NCBI RefSeq assembly: GCF_000447295.1
Contig: NZ_KE650771.1
Coordinates: forward strand, 4,106,282-4,170,281
DNA from: Fischerella sp. PCC 9431
GTDB lineage: Bacteria > Cyanobacteriota > Cyanobacteriia > Cyanobacteriales > Nostocaceae
DNA: 64,000 nucleotides
Direction: 5' to 3'
Below the pieces are notes generated by a model. That model searched no databases. It saw nothing but the letters and a program-made list of their open reading frames with translations, and was not told the origin of the DNA. Made by a program: the position numbers and the translations under genes. Shown here piece after piece: positions 27,045-34,843 of this stretch. The first letter of the stretch is position 1. Every line of letters starts with the position of its first letter.

Positions 27045-27516
27045 TCGCTGTATTTTCTTTTTCTTCTTGAGAATCTTCTTTTTGACACTCAGCTAGCAAC
27101 TCATCAATACTTTCGGGTAAGTCTCCATTCGTCACTTTTTTAGAGAAAACTTGATAACAATCCTTCTTATCCCCTTCCTTGCGTGGGAATCCTAACCAAA
27201 GAATAATAATGATTTTGTGTTCTTTAAATGCTCTAAAGAACAATCGATATCTTTCAGGTAGTCCCATCTTTTTGAGACGACCATATTTTTGTAAAGGTTT
27301 TTGTAAAACAAAGTAGGAAGCAAAAGGATCTTGAGATATTTTTTCTTTAATACCAATATCTAATGCTTTTAATAACTTAACATCTGGATGTTTAATAAAT
27401 TCTTCTTTAGTTAATTTATTGTTTAAAACACGAACTCGATTAGACAATTCTACCCATTGCTCATGAAACAATGGGTAAAAAAAGATTATCCATCCATTAC
27501 AAGTGAATGAACTCAT
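27037..27516 (-). CDS. YhaV-family type II toxin (ribonuclease)
   Basis: A 159-residue protein with the YhaV pattern: GWIIFFYPLFHEQWVELSNR at the N-terminus, HPDVKLLKALDIGIKEKI, DPFASYFVLQKPLQKYGRLK, and IIILWLGFPRKEGDKKDCYQ. YhaV toxins are RelE/MazF-like mRNA or rRNA endoribonucleases held in check by a swapped-hairpin AbrB-type antitoxin. The ATG overlaps the antitoxin stop by one base (TAATG), giving translational coupling. The C-terminal 25 residues are acidic and Glu-rich (ECQKEDSQEEKEN). Activity is inferred from family. Confidence 0.85.
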   Translation of the reverse strand: MSSFTCNGWIIFFYPLFHEQWVELSNRVRVLNNKLTKEEFIKHPDVKLLKALDIGIKEKISQDPFASYFVLQKPLQKYGRLKKMGLPERYRLFFRAFKEHKIIIILWLGFPRKEGDKKDCYQVFSKKVTNGDLPESIDELLAECQKEDSQEEKENTAND

Positions 27517-27836
27517 TAATCTAACTCTACATCAGCTAGTAAATTATCCATTTCATCACTCATTTCTTGTGTATAAGGAATAAGCTTTGAGGGATTTTTG
27601 ATTGCATCTTTCATTAGGAAGTCAAGAAATAGACTCAACATCAGTGATTCTCTTTCATCTGCATTCTCCATCTCTTCCGTATCTAATCTGACTAGAAATG
27701 TATTTTCAGATAATACTTCGATGTAACCAGAAGCATTAACTAAATTAGGGTAATCTTTAGAAAAGGCACGGGGTAGACGAAATCCGTCTTGAGTACCTAT
27801 CTTGGCATGAGCTATGGGATAAATTTTGTCAGTCAT
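27516..27836 (-). CDS. Antitoxin partner of the YhaV-type toxin
   Basis: A 106-residue acidic protein starting MTDKIYPIAHAKIGTQDGFR. The N-terminal half (FRLPRAFSKDYPNLVNASGY and TFLVRLDTEEMENADERES) looks like a short DNA-binding AbrB/PrlF-like beta hairpin region, and the C-terminal half is helical and acidic (MLSLFLDFLMKDAI ... MSDEMDNLLADVELD), as expected for a toxin-neutralising tail. The frame is open to 27881, but the extra 15 residues (MLYYNNYYNN...) come from an AT-rich promoter region. It directly precedes the toxin with a one-base overlap. By analogy it should repress its own operon. Confidence 0.75.
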   Translation of the reverse strand: MTDKIYPIAHAKIGTQDGFRLPRAFSKDYPNLVNASGYIEVLSENTFLVRLDTEEMENADERESLMLSLFLDFLMKDAIKNPSKLIPYTQEMSDEMDNLLADVELD

Positions 27837-27896
27837 ATTCAGTAATTTAAAATTATTATAATAATTATTATAATATAACAAATTCTATATAAAAAA

Positions 27897-27915
27897 GACA
27901 GGCGTCTTGCCTGTC
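27897..27915 (-). terminator. Rho-independent terminator of petA
   Basis: GACAGGC and GCCTGTC form a 7-bp stem around a five-base loop. On the minus strand it is followed by TTTTTTATATAG. It lies 25 bases beyond the petA stop codon (27941), the right position to end the petC-petA transcript before the antitoxin gene. Confidence 0.85.
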
Positions 27916-27940
27916 CTTAGTTGATAATTCCAATCCAAAT

Positions 27941-28942
27941 CTAGAAATTCATTTCAGCTGCTTGGACTTTTTCGACTTGCTTCTTCTTCAGAACCAGCAT
28001 GATTTGAGCAAGCATTACCAAACAGATAAATGCAATCATCCACTTCACTCTGTTAGGATCTTGCAATACGATTTCTGTATCGTCTTGACCAAAGCCGCCG
28101 ACGTTAGGATTATTAGTCAAAGCGTCTCCACTGTTGAGAGTTTGTCCTTCAGAGACAATCAACTCAGGGCCAGCAGGAATTGTATCGACAACAGTTTCGC
28201 CAGAGTCAGTTTGGATACTGACTTGATATTTAGCGCTACCATACTCATCTTCTTCTTTGGCAATTTTGGTAATTGTGCCAGCAGCAGAAGCTGTGTAAAC
28301 ATTATTGTTGCTCTTTTCACCTGTTGGGTAAACTTGTCCACGTCCCCGGTTTGCACCTAAGTGAACTGCATATTTGCCAAAGTGAATGTTCTTGTCGCTG
28401 GCTGGATCAGGGGAAAGAACTGGGAAGACAATTTCTTGGTACTGTTCGCCAGGAATAGGACCAACAAGAAGCACGTTGTCCTGACCATCTTTATAAGGTT
28501 GGAAGTAAACATCGCCTACTTCTTCTTTTAATTCTTCAGGAATGCGATCTTCAGGAGCAATCTTGAAGCCTTCTGGTAGCATTAACACAGCGCCGACGTT
28601 CAAACCAACTTTGGAACCGTCTGCGCCTACTTGCTGGACGTTGGTGTCGTAGGGAATTTTTACTACCGCTTTAAATACTGTGTCAGGTAGAACTGATTGG
28701 GGAATTTCTACTTCGGCAGGCTTTTGCGCTAGGTGACAGTTAGCACAAACAATCCTTCCTGTTGGTTCGCGGGGTGTTTCTGGATAGGTTTGCTGCGCCC
28801 AAAATGGATAGGCTGCGGCTGATTGGGGAAAGACTAGATCGCTGGTGAAGAAGAATGTCACGCAGGCGATCGCAACGAGTAATGTTTTGGTAATTACTCT
28901 AGCACTGCGAGTTAGTCTCGCGCTTTTCAAGGCTTTTCTCAT
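27941..28942 (-). CDS. petA: Apocytochrome f
   Basis: A 333-residue precursor of cytochrome f, the c-type heme subunit of the cytochrome b6f complex that passes electrons to plastocyanin or cytochrome c6. A long signal sequence (residues 1-44) ends in QSAAA, giving the mature N-terminus [19 protein letters not shown] whose Tyr amine is the axial heme ligand. The heme site is CANCH. Near the C-terminus a single transmembrane helix ([18 protein letters not shown]) is followed by [15 protein letters not shown]. It is downstream of petC on the same strand, the usual petCA order; a terminator follows. Confidence 0.97.
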   Translation of the reverse strand: MRKALKSARLTRSARVITKTLLVAIACVTFFFTSDLVFPQSAAAYPFWAQQTYPETPREPTGRIVCANCHLAQKPAEVEIPQSVLPDTVFKAVVKIPYDTNVQQVGADGSKVGLNVGAVLMLPEGFKIAPEDRIPEELKEEVGDVYFQPYKDGQDNVLLVGPIPGEQYQEIVFPVLSPDPASDKNIHFGKYAVHLGANRGRGQVYPTGEKSNNNVYTASAAGTITKIAKEEDEYGSAKYQVSIQTDSGETVVDTIPAGPELIVSEGQTLNSGDALTNNPNVGGFGQDDTEIVLQDPNRVKWMIAFICLVMLAQIMLVLKKKQVEKVQAAEMNF

Positions 28943-29110
28943 CTCTTAAGGACTAGTTTTTAGGAGCAACGTCAAATAATACAAGAGAATCGTTAACAGT
29001 TATCAGTTATCAGTAATCAGTTATCAATTATTCGGTTTCATCGCTTAAAGAGATTTCCCCTACCATCAGCCTGATAATTTTCACTGTTAACTGTTCACTG
29101 TTAACTGAAT
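28943..29110. repeat. petC-petA spacer filled with TTATCAG-type heptads
   Basis: The 168-base gap inside the petCA pair contains AACAGTTATCAGTTATCAGT and variants at 28993-29030, and inverted-sense copies (CACTGTTAACTGTTCACTG, then TTAACTG) at 29082-29107. The two blocks can pair into an imperfect hairpin, so they may influence the relative expression of petC and petA. Confidence 0.65.
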
Positions 29111-29650
29111 TTAAGACCACCAAGGTTCTTCACCTGTACGGAAGTCGGTTTCTGTCCAAGGGGTGAGGACGATTTTATCCTCTTGTGTGGAAGCGTGAGA
29201 CAAAGCCAAAGAAAGTGGTGCAGGTCCACGAACTACTTTACCGGTTGCATCATATTGAGAACCGTGACAAGGACACTTGAACTTGTTTTCAGCAGCGTTC
29301 CAAGGTACAACACATCCCAAGTGAGTACAAACAGCATTAATTCCGTAATCAGCGATCGCCTCTTTGTTTTCTACCACAATATAGGTAGGGTCGCCCTTTA
29401 GTCCCTGAACCAGAACGCGATCGCCCGCATTATGGCTATCTAAAAACTGGCTGATACTAACATCATTACCCAATTCATCCTTGGCTGTTGTACCACCGCC
29501 AGCACCACCACTAGAAGGTGGGATGAAATACTTGACAACGGGAAACAATACCCCTGCGGCAACTCCTGTTACAGTTCCGAAAGTCAGAAGATTCATGAAC
29601 TGACGACGCCCCATATCGGGTACGTCCATTGATTCGGAAAATTGAGCCAT
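29111..29650 (-). CDS. petC: Cytochrome b6f complex Rieske iron-sulfur subunit
   Basis: A 179-residue protein with an uncleaved twin-arginine-type N-terminal membrane anchor ([19 protein letters not shown], about residues 13-35), a Gly-rich hinge ([10 protein letters not shown]) and the soluble Rieske domain. The cluster ligands are in [10 protein letters not shown] (about residue 107) and [12 protein letters not shown] (about residue 126). It accepts electrons from plastoquinol and passes them to cytochrome f. It is the first gene of the petC-petA pair, which marks it as the main Rieske isoform of the genome; heterocystous strains usually have additional petC copies elsewhere. Confidence 0.97.
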   Translation of the reverse strand: MAQFSESMDVPDMGRRQFMNLLTFGTVTGVAAGVLFPVVKYFIPPSSGGAGGGTTAKDELGNDVSISQFLDSHNAGDRVLVQGLKGDPTYIVVENKEAIADYGINAVCTHLGCVVPWNAAENKFKCPCHGSQYDATGKVVRGPAPLSLALSHASTQEDKIVLTPWTETDFRTGEEPWWS

Positions 29651-29876
29651 AATCTACGCGTTCTAGGTGTATTTTGTAAACAAATCTGACTTGAGTTCTA
29701 ATTATCCAGGAACTCATGTCTATTTTTTGATGCTCATGCCCACAAAGACGCCAGTTTTCTTGTCAAGATATTTCTAGCATCTTGTTTTGTAGCATTACAT
29801 TTCTTTATATTCTTATCATACTTGAGTAACTGAACTTAACATCATAACTAAATGTAAAATATAATTGAGAATAACC

Positions 29877-30185
29877 ATGACAGGAAAAGAATTACGTCAA
29901 CTGCTGCTAGAAAAGTGGGGGCGCTCTTATGATGTTCAATTGCGCCGCACTCAAGGTAAAATATTTTTGCAGGTAATGTGGAAATATTTAGAACAAGCTT
30001 CATTTCCCCTCAGTGAGGCTCAATATCAAGAGCATTTGGAAAGTATTGCTAGCTATCTAAATTACTTAGGTGGTACAGCACAGGTACAAGAATTTATTCA
30101 AGAAACACGGGAACGTCCACGACTCGGTAAAGCTGTTAGTATCCCTTTAGATTTAGGGGAAAGGTCTACGGAATGGCTCATCTAA
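29877..30185 (+). CDS. DUF3067 family protein
   Basis: A 102-residue soluble protein starting MTGKELRQLLLEKWGRSYDV. It continues QLRRTQGKIFLQVMWKYLEQ, YLNYLGGTAQVQEFI and ends RPRLGKAVSIPLDLGERSTE. This matches the DUF3067 family, found in cyanobacteria and plastid-bearing eukaryotes, usually about 100 residues. The ATG at 29877 is preferred over an upstream in-frame start four codons earlier because the family begins with this segment. It is transcribed divergently from petC. Function unknown. Confidence 0.8.
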   Translation: MTGKELRQLLLEKWGRSYDVQLRRTQGKIFLQVMWKYLEQASFPLSEAQYQEHLESIASYLNYLGGTAQVQEFIQETRERPRLGKAVSIPLDLGERSTEWLI

Positions 30186-30485
30186 TATTTTATGATTATT
30201 TAGATAAATTTGCAAAAATGTAGAGACGTGAAATTTCGTGTCTCTACTAGTTGGGGTCATCATTTCTTATTTGTCATTAGTCATTAGTAGGGGTTTTAAG
30301 TATATTGGATTTTCGTAAAATAGTTGTTTATATACTATGATTTAGTATGTCTGTATTTTTCGACTCATTTATACACTTTAATTTCCTAATGAAATAAAAA
30401 GAGAATAATTGATTTATTATTGGCTAGAATGAAAATTAAAATTTGTTGCTAATAAATCAAAAATAATGCAAATTTAATTGGATTT
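30186..30485. other. Intergenic region with two dispersed repeats
   Basis: 30220-30247 is an imperfect palindrome of the GTAGAGAC family (centre GTGAAATTTCGT). It runs into the 19-mer GTCTCTACTAGTTGGGGTC (30240-30258) that also occurs at 8171-8189. The rest is very AT-rich and holds no gene. Confidence 0.6.
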
Positions 30486-30500
30486 GTGCCAAATTTGATT

Positions 30501-30965
30501 ATGAAAAAAGAAGATTTATCTTTACCAAGTGGTTGTATACTCCGCCAAGCAACTCCAGCTGATATTTGGTCTATTCGGTGGTTGGTGTTATCAGCAAAAC
30601 TTGACCCGACACAATTAATTTGGCAACAATTCTGGGTAATTGAATGTGAACAACAAATAGTAGCTTGTGGACAACTACGTAATTTTTCTGGCGCTCAAGA
30701 ACTTGGTAGTTTAGTAGTCAAGCAAGACTGGCGCGATCGCAACTTGGGGAGTATTATGACTCAGCATTTAATCCACAGTGCCACTCAACCCTTATATTTG
30801 GAATGCTTAGGTCAGCGCCTAGCAAATTTTTATCATAAATTTGGTTTTGTACCTATCGCTTTTGAAGATTTACCGCGATCGCTACAACGCAAGTTTCAAT
30901 TATCTGAATTAGGAAGAAAGCTAGGTGTTGTACCTGTTGTATTGATGCATTATCAAGATAGTTAA
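30501..30965 (+). CDS. GNAT-family N-acetyltransferase
   Basis: A 154-residue protein with the GNAT fold pattern: an N-terminal strand and helix (CILRQATPADIWSIRWLV), FWVIECEQQIVACGQLRN (strands 2-3), then ELGSLVVKQDWRDRNLGSIM containing the acetyl-CoA pyrophosphate loop in its R/Q-x-x-G/A-like form (RDRNLG), and ANFYHKFGFVP near residue 115, typical of the end of the fold. Substrate unknown. A GTG start at 30486 would add five residues. Its stop overlaps by four bases the end of the convergent Uma2 gene. Confidence 0.8.
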   Translation: MKKEDLSLPSGCILRQATPADIWSIRWLVLSAKLDPTQLIWQQFWVIECEQQIVACGQLRNFSGAQELGSLVVKQDWRDRNLGSIMTQHLIHSATQPLYLECLGQRLANFYHKFGFVPIAFEDLPRSLQRKFQLSELGRKLGVVPVVLMHYQDS

Positions 30966-31588
30966 TTATATGTCCCCCCAACTTCAAAAATCTGTTGAGC
31001 AGTCAAATTCAATTCAGGGAATGTTGGTGATACAATGCGAACATCACCTCGAAACTGATTAATTTGATATTCACCTTCAACCAAAGCGTAAATAGAAATA
31101 GTTGGTTGCTTAGGGTTGCCAATAAATCGTCTACCCCCAAAAGCTGCATAATCTACAATCCAGTATTCTGGAATGCCAATAGCTTCATAATCAGCCACTT
31201 TTTTGAGATAATCATCGCGCCAATTGGTACTAACAAATTCAATAACCAGAGGAATAGATTCAGCTTGGGTAAGAGTAGATGCTTTTTTCCACAATGGTTC
31301 ATTTACTAGGTTAGGACGATTTAATATCACCACATCTGGCGAGTAAGCTGATTCGCTCTCAAATGGTTTGACGAATGCTGTTTTGGGGATGAAAAAAGGA
31401 AAATTTAAGCGACTATATTCTAAAGTCAATTTTGTAGCTAAAAATCCAACTACCTCTTCATGATCACCTGTAGGTGGGGGCATCTCAATAATTACTCCAT
31501 CGTGTAATTCATAGCGTCGCTGTGGGTTTTCGGGATACCAAGTAACAAATTCATCGAATGTAACTAGTTTCCGTAAAGCTTGAGTCAT
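30962..31588 (-). CDS. Uma2-family (DUF820) putative PD-(D/E)XK nuclease
   Basis: A 208-residue protein of the Uma2 group, which is strongly expanded in filamentous cyanobacteria. Recognisable parts are FDEFVTWYPENPQRRYELHD, EMPPPTGDHEEVVGFLATKL, YSPDVVILNRPNLVNEPLW, PLVIEFVSTNWRDDYLKKVA and GIPEYWIVD. The acidic and basic residues fit a PD-(D/E)XK nuclease core (Asp of SPDV, Glu of VIEF, Lys of LKKV). The C-terminus ends RIVSPTFPELNLTAQQIFEV, and nearly the same tail appears on the PAP2 protein at 46603-47622. Biological role of the family is unsettled. Confidence 0.85.
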   Translation of the reverse strand: MTQALRKLVTFDEFVTWYPENPQRRYELHDGVIIEMPPPTGDHEEVVGFLATKLTLEYSRLNFPFFIPKTAFVKPFESESAYSPDVVILNRPNLVNEPLWKKASTLTQAESIPLVIEFVSTNWRDDYLKKVADYEAIGIPEYWIVDYAAFGGRRFIGNPKQPTISIYALVEGEYQINQFRGDVRIVSPTFPELNLTAQQIFEVGGTYN

Positions 31589-31802
31589 GACTTAATTCCT
31601 CAATGCAAAACTTAGTATATGGCTAAAAGTATCTAAAGTATCAAAAACTAATCAAAATCTTTCTAGACCTCTATACCCTTTTTTTCTAAAAACTAAAAAC
31701 CTTGCTTGCATGTTCTCCTTATCCTTAATTCTGCCAAAATAAAAGTATTGGGTGGACTGGCTGGTGTGTCAACAGTTGTCCCAATACCAAAATAGAAAAT
31801 TC

Positions 31803-32375
31803 ATGAGAAAGCGCCCCAAAAGCCAATTTTTGTTTTGCGATCGCTGGTTTGATCGACACTGGATAGTCCGCAATATGGAAGCTTTCCAAGATTTAATTGT
31901 GGTTGTCCTGTGTTTGAGCTTGTTTGGCGTCATGCTGATGCAACTATGGTCGATATTTACGGCCCTTACACAACAACTGGACTATCAACAAGTGACTGCC
32001 AAAATATTGTTTATCTTGATTTTGGTGGAATTATTTCGATTGCTGATGATTTATTTACAGGAACACAGTATTGCTGTAGGTGTGGCAGTTGAAGTCACAA
32101 TTGTATCAGTACTGCGAGAATTAGTTGTGCATGGAGCCTTGGAAATTTCTTGGATTCAGGGAGCCTCAATTTGTGCCTTATTATTAATTCTTGGTGCATT
32201 GCTAATAGTGTGTGCCAAAACACCGCATATGGATTGCATTAGTGCTAATACAAAATCTTGCCCAATTGTATATATAGAAAGTAATCAACTGCAAAAAGAG
32301 CAAGAATTTGACCGATCTGCATCAATAATGCAAAAAAAGAGAGAAAGAGGACACGGTGACACAGTGACACGGTGA
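31803..32375 (+). CDS. PsiE-like membrane protein
   Basis: About 190 residues. Four hydrophobic segments are evident at roughly 25-50, 65-85, 90-115 and 120-145 from the ATG at 31803, with AFQDLIVVVLCLSLFGVMLM, LFILILVELFRLLMIYL, VAVEVTIVSVLRELVVHG and ASICALLLILGALLIV. The ELFRLL...EVTIVSVLRELV arrangement is typical of the phosphate-starvation-inducible PsiE family. The 60-residue C-terminal tail is hydrophilic and ends in KKRERGHGDTVTR, encoded by a GGTGACACAGTGACACGGTGACA direct repeat. An earlier start at 31752 is open but unconvincing. Function unknown. Confidence 0.7.
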   Translation: MRKRPKSQFLFCDRWFDRHWIVRNMEAFQDLIVVVLCLSLFGVMLMQLWSIFTALTQQLDYQQVTAKILFILILVELFRLLMIYLQEHSIAVGVAVEVTIVSVLRELVVHGALEISWIQGASICALLLILGALLIVCAKTPHMDCISANTKSCPIVYIESNQLQKEQEFDRSASIMQKKRERGHGDTVTR

Positions 32376-32517
32376 CAAGGGAGATACCAAGGAGTATTTT
32401 TGATAGATTCACCGCGTCCCTCACTCCCCGCATCTGCTTATACCCTTCTGGACAGATGAACACCTGTTTGAGGGCTAGTAGAAGTAAGTATAGAAAGCCT
32501 AAAGGAGGGTGAATCTA

Positions 32518-32760
32518 ATGACTCAAACTAGAGAAAGACAAGCTCAAAATCCTATTAGCGATCTAGAATACGACTTTTTGACTGTGTTGCACAACAAAGG
32601 CGCAGCGATTAAAGCTTACGACACTTACATCCAAGATGCACAACAAGCTGGTTCTCAACCTTGTGTAGAATTGTTCCAAAAACTGCGCCAGTCTGACATT
32701 GAGCAAACACAAGAGATCCGCCGTCATCTTCAGGAAGTAATGCAAAAAGGTAAGATGTAG
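32518..32760 (+). CDS. Small helical protein of unknown function
   Basis: An 80-residue soluble protein starting MTQTRERQAQNPISDLEYDF, preceded by AGGAGG ten bases upstream, a strong ribosome site that decides the start over an upstream in-frame ATG at 32509. It is almost entirely predicted helix: FLTVLHNKGAAIKAYDTYIQ, then VELFQKLRQSDIEQTQEIRR and HLQEVMQKGKM. Small proteins of this type are common in cyanobacteria and some respond to stress, but I cannot name this one. A hairpin made of two HIP1 octamers follows it. Confidence 0.75.
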   Translation: MTQTRERQAQNPISDLEYDFLTVLHNKGAAIKAYDTYIQDAQQAGSQPCVELFQKLRQSDIEQTQEIRRHLQEVMQKGKM

Positions 32761-32775
32761 GCTTGGTGGTAGAAG

Positions 32776-32813
32776 GCGATCGCTTTCTAATTTGTAGAGA
32801 AGAAAGCGATCGC
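32776..32813. terminator. Hairpin formed by two HIP1 octamers
   Basis: GCGATCGCTTTCT and AGAAAGCGATCGC form a 13-bp perfect stem around a 12-base loop, starting 15 bases after the stop of the small gene. There is no good T-run, so it may be an RNA stabiliser or barrier rather than a classical terminator. Confidence 0.5.
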
Positions 32814-32999
32814 TATTTGCGAGATTGCCAAGACACAGAGTATCACGAAAAGCCTTACCAAAAGTCGCAACAGCTTTTTCAGTCGGGAGTAAACAAGCAC
32901 TTGCGTTCTCAACTCGTAGATTACTTTTTAGGCAGTTGACATTGTTAAACTGAAACTACTAGAGTGACACTGTTAATCGGTAATACATAAGCTTAGTTT

Positions 33000-33467
33000 A
33001 TGGCGCGTCAACGCTCACTCTTGTCACTAGTCCTAGTTCTTTTAGCAACATTTCTGATCAGCTGTGGTGGTCCGACTGTAGCCACAGCACCTCCAACTTA
33101 TACTCCTACACAGATTGAGAAAATTCAGGGATACCTGCCTAAAATCGAAACTGTGCGCGATCGCTCTGACGAACTCAAAGGATTGATCCAAGATAACAAT
33201 TGGGTAAATGTTGGCAATTTTATCCACGGCCCAATGGCAGAAGCAAGGCTAAACATGACTTACATTGTTCCCAACCTTTTGCCTCAAGATCAACCAAAAG
33301 CACGTCAAGTAGCTAGAGATTTGTTTAATCATCTGGTTCAAATCGATCAAGCAACTGAATCTGCTAATTCCCTAAAAGCTTTGAGTAACACCAAAGCTGC
33401 ATTTGCAGATGTTGACCAATTCCTTGATTTGCTTCCAGAAGCAAGCACGTCAGCAGAAGCTGGTTAA
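33000..33467 (+). CDS. psbQ: Photosystem II protein PsbQ (CyanoQ), lipoprotein
   Basis: A 155-residue lumenal lipoprotein of photosystem II. The N-terminus MARQRSLLSLVLVLLATFLI is a signal peptide with lipobox LISC (Cys at residue 22), typical of cyanobacterial PsbQ. The mature part is a four-helix bundle: YTPTQIEKIQGYLPKIETVR, ELKGLIQDNNWVNVGNFIHG, then LNMTYIVPNLLPQDQPKARQ and VARDLFNHLVQIDQATES. It helps stabilise the oxygen-evolving complex on the lumen side. It has its own upstream region; the next gene is about 150 bases downstream, across a repeat. Confidence 0.9.
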   Translation: MARQRSLLSLVLVLLATFLISCGGPTVATAPPTYTPTQIEKIQGYLPKIETVRDRSDELKGLIQDNNWVNVGNFIHGPMAEARLNMTYIVPNLLPQDQPKARQVARDLFNHLVQIDQATESANSLKALSNTKAAFADVDQFLDLLPEASTSAEAG

Positions 33468-33474
33468 TGTTTAA

Positions 33475-33615
33475 GATGGGAATCGGGGAAAGGGGACTGG
33501 GGACAAGGGGGACAAAGGGGACAAGGGAGAAAGAATTATTTAACAAGTCTTTTCCCCATGCCCAATGCCCAATGACCAATGCCCAATCCCTGATCCCCTT
33601 TCCCCGATCCCTTCT
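33475..33615. repeat. Composite low-complexity repeat (GGGGACAA / CCCAATG units)
   Basis: GGGGACAAGGGGGACAAAGGGGACAAGGGAGA type units are followed by AATTATTTAACAAGTCT and then CCCATGCCCAATGCCCAATG heptads. The same three-part arrangement occurs at 61290-61420, so this is one dispersed composite element. Purine-rich and pyrimidine-rich ends could pair. Confidence 0.75.
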
Positions 33616-33623
33616 TCAAAATC

Positions 33624-34739
33624 ATGAATGTAGTTATTATTGGTTGTGGTGCAGTTGGAGCTGCGATCGCCTATGAACTGAGTCTAGTCAAGCAGTTAAA
33701 AATTACAGTCATAGACAAACAACCACCCGCCCAAGCTTCCACAGGAGCAGCCTTGGGTGTTTTAATGGGCATCATCAGCCATAAAGTTAAAGGAAAAGCT
33801 TGGCGGATGCGTCAGACTAGCATCCAACGCTACGAAAGCCTGATTCCAGAATTAGAAAAACTGACAAATCACAAGATTTCTTTTAATCGTCAAGGAATTC
33901 TCATGCTGTTGACGGGGAATACAAATTCTCCTGTTGCAGATGAAGAAATCTCACAATGGCAAAAACTAACCGCAATTCGCCACACCCAAGGTTATCAACT
34001 AGAAATTTGGGATACTGCTAAATTACAAAATCTCTATCCACAGGTAGAAGATAAAAATCTTATTGGCGCTATTTATTCTCCTCAAGATCGTCAACTAGAC
34101 CCCACAGCCCTCACATTGGCTTTAGTTGCAGCTGCTCAAAACAATGGTGTTACCTTTAAATTTGGTGTGAATGTTTTAGGCATAACTCCACCATCTCAGC
34201 AAGGAGATATTTGTCAGCAAGTCGAGACAACAGAAGGAAATTTTACAGCAGATTGGTTTGTAGTTGCTGCTGGACTCGGTTCATCACCATTATCAGCACA
34301 ATTAAACCAGATGGTTGACATTCGTCCGGTATTAGGGCAAGCTTTGCAACTCAGATTAGGGCATAGTTTGGGTAATCCCGACTTTCAGCCAGTGATCACT
34401 GGTAATGATGTGCATATTGTTCCTGTTGGTGATGGAGATTACTGGGTAGGCGCCACAGTGGAATTTCCCACAAACGGTAGTCATGAGATATCACCAAACA
34501 CAGAGTTGCTTGAGTCTGTCAAACAACAAGCGATCGCCTTCTGTCCAGATTTAGCAAAAGCCACTATTGTTCGTACTTGGTCTGGTTTACGTCCCCGTCC
34601 CGAAGGACGCCCCGCCCCGATTATAGAAAAACTATCAGGCTTTAGTAACGTTCTGCTAGCTACTGGACATTATCGCAACGGTATCTTACTCGCACCCGCC
34701 ACAGCTGAAGCGATTCGTGAGATGATTATTGCTAATTAG
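33624..34739 (+). CDS. FAD-dependent D-amino-acid/glycine oxidase-like oxidoreductase
   Basis: A 371-residue flavoprotein of the DAO family. The FAD-binding Rossmann motif starts the protein (MNVVIIGCGAVGAAIAYELS, GxGxxG), followed by VIDKQPPAQASTGAALGVLM. Substrate-domain segments include FNRQGILML, QDRQLDPTALTLALVAAA, DWFVVAAGLGSSPLS (second FAD contact) and the C-terminal FAD motif ATGHYRNGILLAPATAEAI. Related proteins oxidise glycine, sarcosine or other amines, releasing H2O2. Cyanobacterial members near psbQ are simply annotated as FAD-dependent oxidoreductases; the substrate cannot be read from sequence. Confidence 0.85.
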   Translation: MNVVIIGCGAVGAAIAYELSLVKQLKITVIDKQPPAQASTGAALGVLMGIISHKVKGKAWRMRQTSIQRYESLIPELEKLTNHKISFNRQGILMLLTGNTNSPVADEEISQWQKLTAIRHTQGYQLEIWDTAKLQNLYPQVEDKNLIGAIYSPQDRQLDPTALTLALVAAAQNNGVTFKFGVNVLGITPPSQQGDICQQVETTEGNFTADWFVVAAGLGSSPLSAQLNQMVDIRPVLGQALQLRLGHSLGNPDFQPVITGNDVHIVPVGDGDYWVGATVEFPTNGSHEISPNTELLESVKQQAIAFCPDLAKATIVRTWSGLRPRPEGRPAPIIEKLSGFSNVLLATGHYRNGILLAPATAEAIREMIIAN

Positions 34740-34748
34740 AAAAAACAT

Positions 34749-34810
34749 AGGTTTGTAGTAAGCGCTTTAGCGCTTAAATATTCAAGGACTAAAGTCCTTA
34801 CTACAAACCT
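34749..34810. repeat. 62-bp compound palindrome with GTAGTAAG arms
   Basis: Outer arms AGGTTTGTAGTAAG and CTTACTACAAACCT are perfect 14-base complements. Between them lie two smaller hairpins (GCGCTTTAGCGC and AAGGACTAAAGTCCTT). A shorter relative is at 35704-35741 and half an element at 17178-17206. Located between two codirectional genes and followed by GTTTTTATTT, so it may act as a terminator. Confidence 0.85.
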
Positions 34811-34843
34811 GTTTTTATTTACGCCCTTGCATTTTTAATAAAA

